Origin: Burkholderiales bacterium
GTDB lineage: Bacteria > Pseudomonadota > Gammaproteobacteria > Burkholderiales > Burkholderiaceae_D
Assembly: GCA_005800405.1 (NCBI GenBank)
Contig: SYFN01000034.1
Location: forward strand, 1 to 6,271
Direction: 5' to 3'
Length of the DNA: 6,271 nt
Made by a program: the position numbers and the translations under genes. Under the pieces are notes generated by a model. It ran no database searches. It was not told where the DNA came from and was given only the letters and a program-made list of their open reading frames with translations. Positions 5,595 to 6,271 of this stretch are shown here, in pieces. Each line of letters begins with the position of its first letter. The first letter of the stretch is position 1.

Positions 5595-6271
5595 ATGAGC
5601 AAATCTGATCACCATACTCACGCTTCTCAGGCAAATGCAGCCGAGGCCTGGCTCTCGCAACTCGCTGACCCCAAGGCTTGGCAGTCGATAATGAACGCCA
5701 TGCAGCCCGGCATGCCGGGGCTGACAGCCAGTCATCCAGTCAACGCCATGGTTCCGCCCGAGAAACTCACCCAGCTGCAAACGGCCTATATGGATGAAAT
5801 GTCGCGGTTGTGGGCAGGTCTGATGACCCAGCACATTCCGGAAATCAATGATAGGCGTTTTTCATCGCCGGCGTGGAAGTCGAGTCCCTACCGTGCGTTC
5901 ACTGCAGCGGCCTATTTGCTCAATGCGAAATTCATGAATGCGCTCGCGGATTCTGTCGAGGTGGACGACAAGGTCAGAAAAAAAATCCGTTTCGCTCTTC
6001 AGCAGGGTATTGATGCGATGTCGCCTTCGAATTTTTTGGCGACCAATCCGGAGGCACAACAAAAAATCATCGAGACCAAAGGCGAAAGTCTCACCCGCGG
6101 CATCATGCACATGGTGGCCGACATGCGTCGCGGTCACATTTCGCAAACTGATGAAACTGCTTTCGAAGTCGGCCGCAATGTTGCGACGACCGAGGGCGCC
6201 GTGGTCTTCGAAAACGAAGTCATGCAATTACTGCAGTACCGCCCACTGACACCCAAGGTCCACAAACGCCC
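5595..6271 (+). CDS. phaC: Class I polyhydroxyalkanoate synthase, N-terminal part (runs off the window)
   Basis: PhaC polymerises (R)-3-hydroxyacyl-CoA into polyester storage granules. The visible 225 codons from the ATG at 5595 cover the variable N-terminus and much of the PhaC_N domain. WLSQLADPKAWQ (19-30) and a Met-rich amphipathic stretch come first. Then follow PAWKSSPYRAFTAAAYLLN (92-110), MSPSNFLATNPEAQ (142-155), ESLTRGIMHMVADMRRG (164-180) and the highly conserved FEVGRNVATTEGAVVFENE (190-208), with QLLQYRPLTP at 211-220. The alpha/beta-hydrolase part with the catalytic Cys-Asp-His triad lies beyond base 6271 and cannot be checked. The family usually has about 570-600 residues. Only a weak AAAAGA precedes the ATG at five bases. 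The alternative, a class II enzyme, is less likely because of the domain wording and the betaproteobacterial setting. Confidence 0.93.
   Translation, partial: MSKSDHHTHASQANAAEAWLSQLADPKAWQSIMNAMQPGMPGLTASHPVNAMVPPEKLTQLQTAYMDEMSRLWAGLMTQHIPEINDRRFSSPAWKSSPYRAFTAAAYLLNAKFMNALADSVEVDDKVRKKIRFALQQGIDAMSPSNFLATNPEAQQKIIETKGESLTRGIMHMVADMRRGHISQTDETAFEVGRNVATTEGAVVFENEVMQLLQYRPLTPKVHKR

Noticed and set aside
1..6271. CRISPR array, tRNA, rRNA, insertion sequence or att site
   Set aside because: No spaced direct repeats, cloverleaf, transposase frame or flanking target duplication could be seen.

Overview
The window looks like chromosomal DNA from a betaproteobacterium, most likely Burkholderiales. 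Evidence for this is the set yaaA, bamD (comL type), rluD, pgeF and a class I phaC, with proteins of the expected lengths and motifs. I cannot name the genus from sequence alone.

Layout. (1) Positions 1-837 are accessory and visibly more AT-rich. A decayed C-terminal fragment of a filamentous-haemagglutinin/CdiA-type exoprotein (190-499) carries one in-frame stop and one frameshift. It is followed, with stop and start overlapping, by a 113-residue secreted protein whose lipobox cysteine seems to have been replaced by arginine. (2) Positions 838-1183 have no convincing gene. (3) A solitary PIN-domain ribonuclease gene (minus strand, 1184-1645) diverges from yaaA (plus strand, 1673-2449). Only 27 bases separate them, and yaaA has no ATG, GTG or TTG at its true N-terminus. 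(4) bamD (minus, 2518-3321) converges on yaaA and diverges from rluD, with a consensus -10 box between them. (5) rluD and pgeF form a tight plus-strand pair in which TGA is followed directly by ATG in the same frame. (6) A 78-residue membrane protein gene (minus, 5224-5460) meets the end of pgeF tail to tail with one base between them, and diverges from phaC, which leaves the window at base 6271.

How the genes relate. The core block is housekeeping: outer-membrane protein assembly (BamD), ribosomal large-subunit pseudouridylation (RluD), Zn-dependent nucleoside/peptidoglycan quality control (PgeF), response to peroxide and iron stress (YaaA), and storage polyester synthesis (PhaC). They are neighbours rather than one pathway. 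The left end looks like the worn remnant of a contact-dependent or two-partner secretion locus.

I found no complete undescribed system. The points most worth a second look are the apparent ATA (or CTG) start of yaaA, its overlap with a possible PIN promoter, and the lesions in the exoprotein/lipoprotein remnant.
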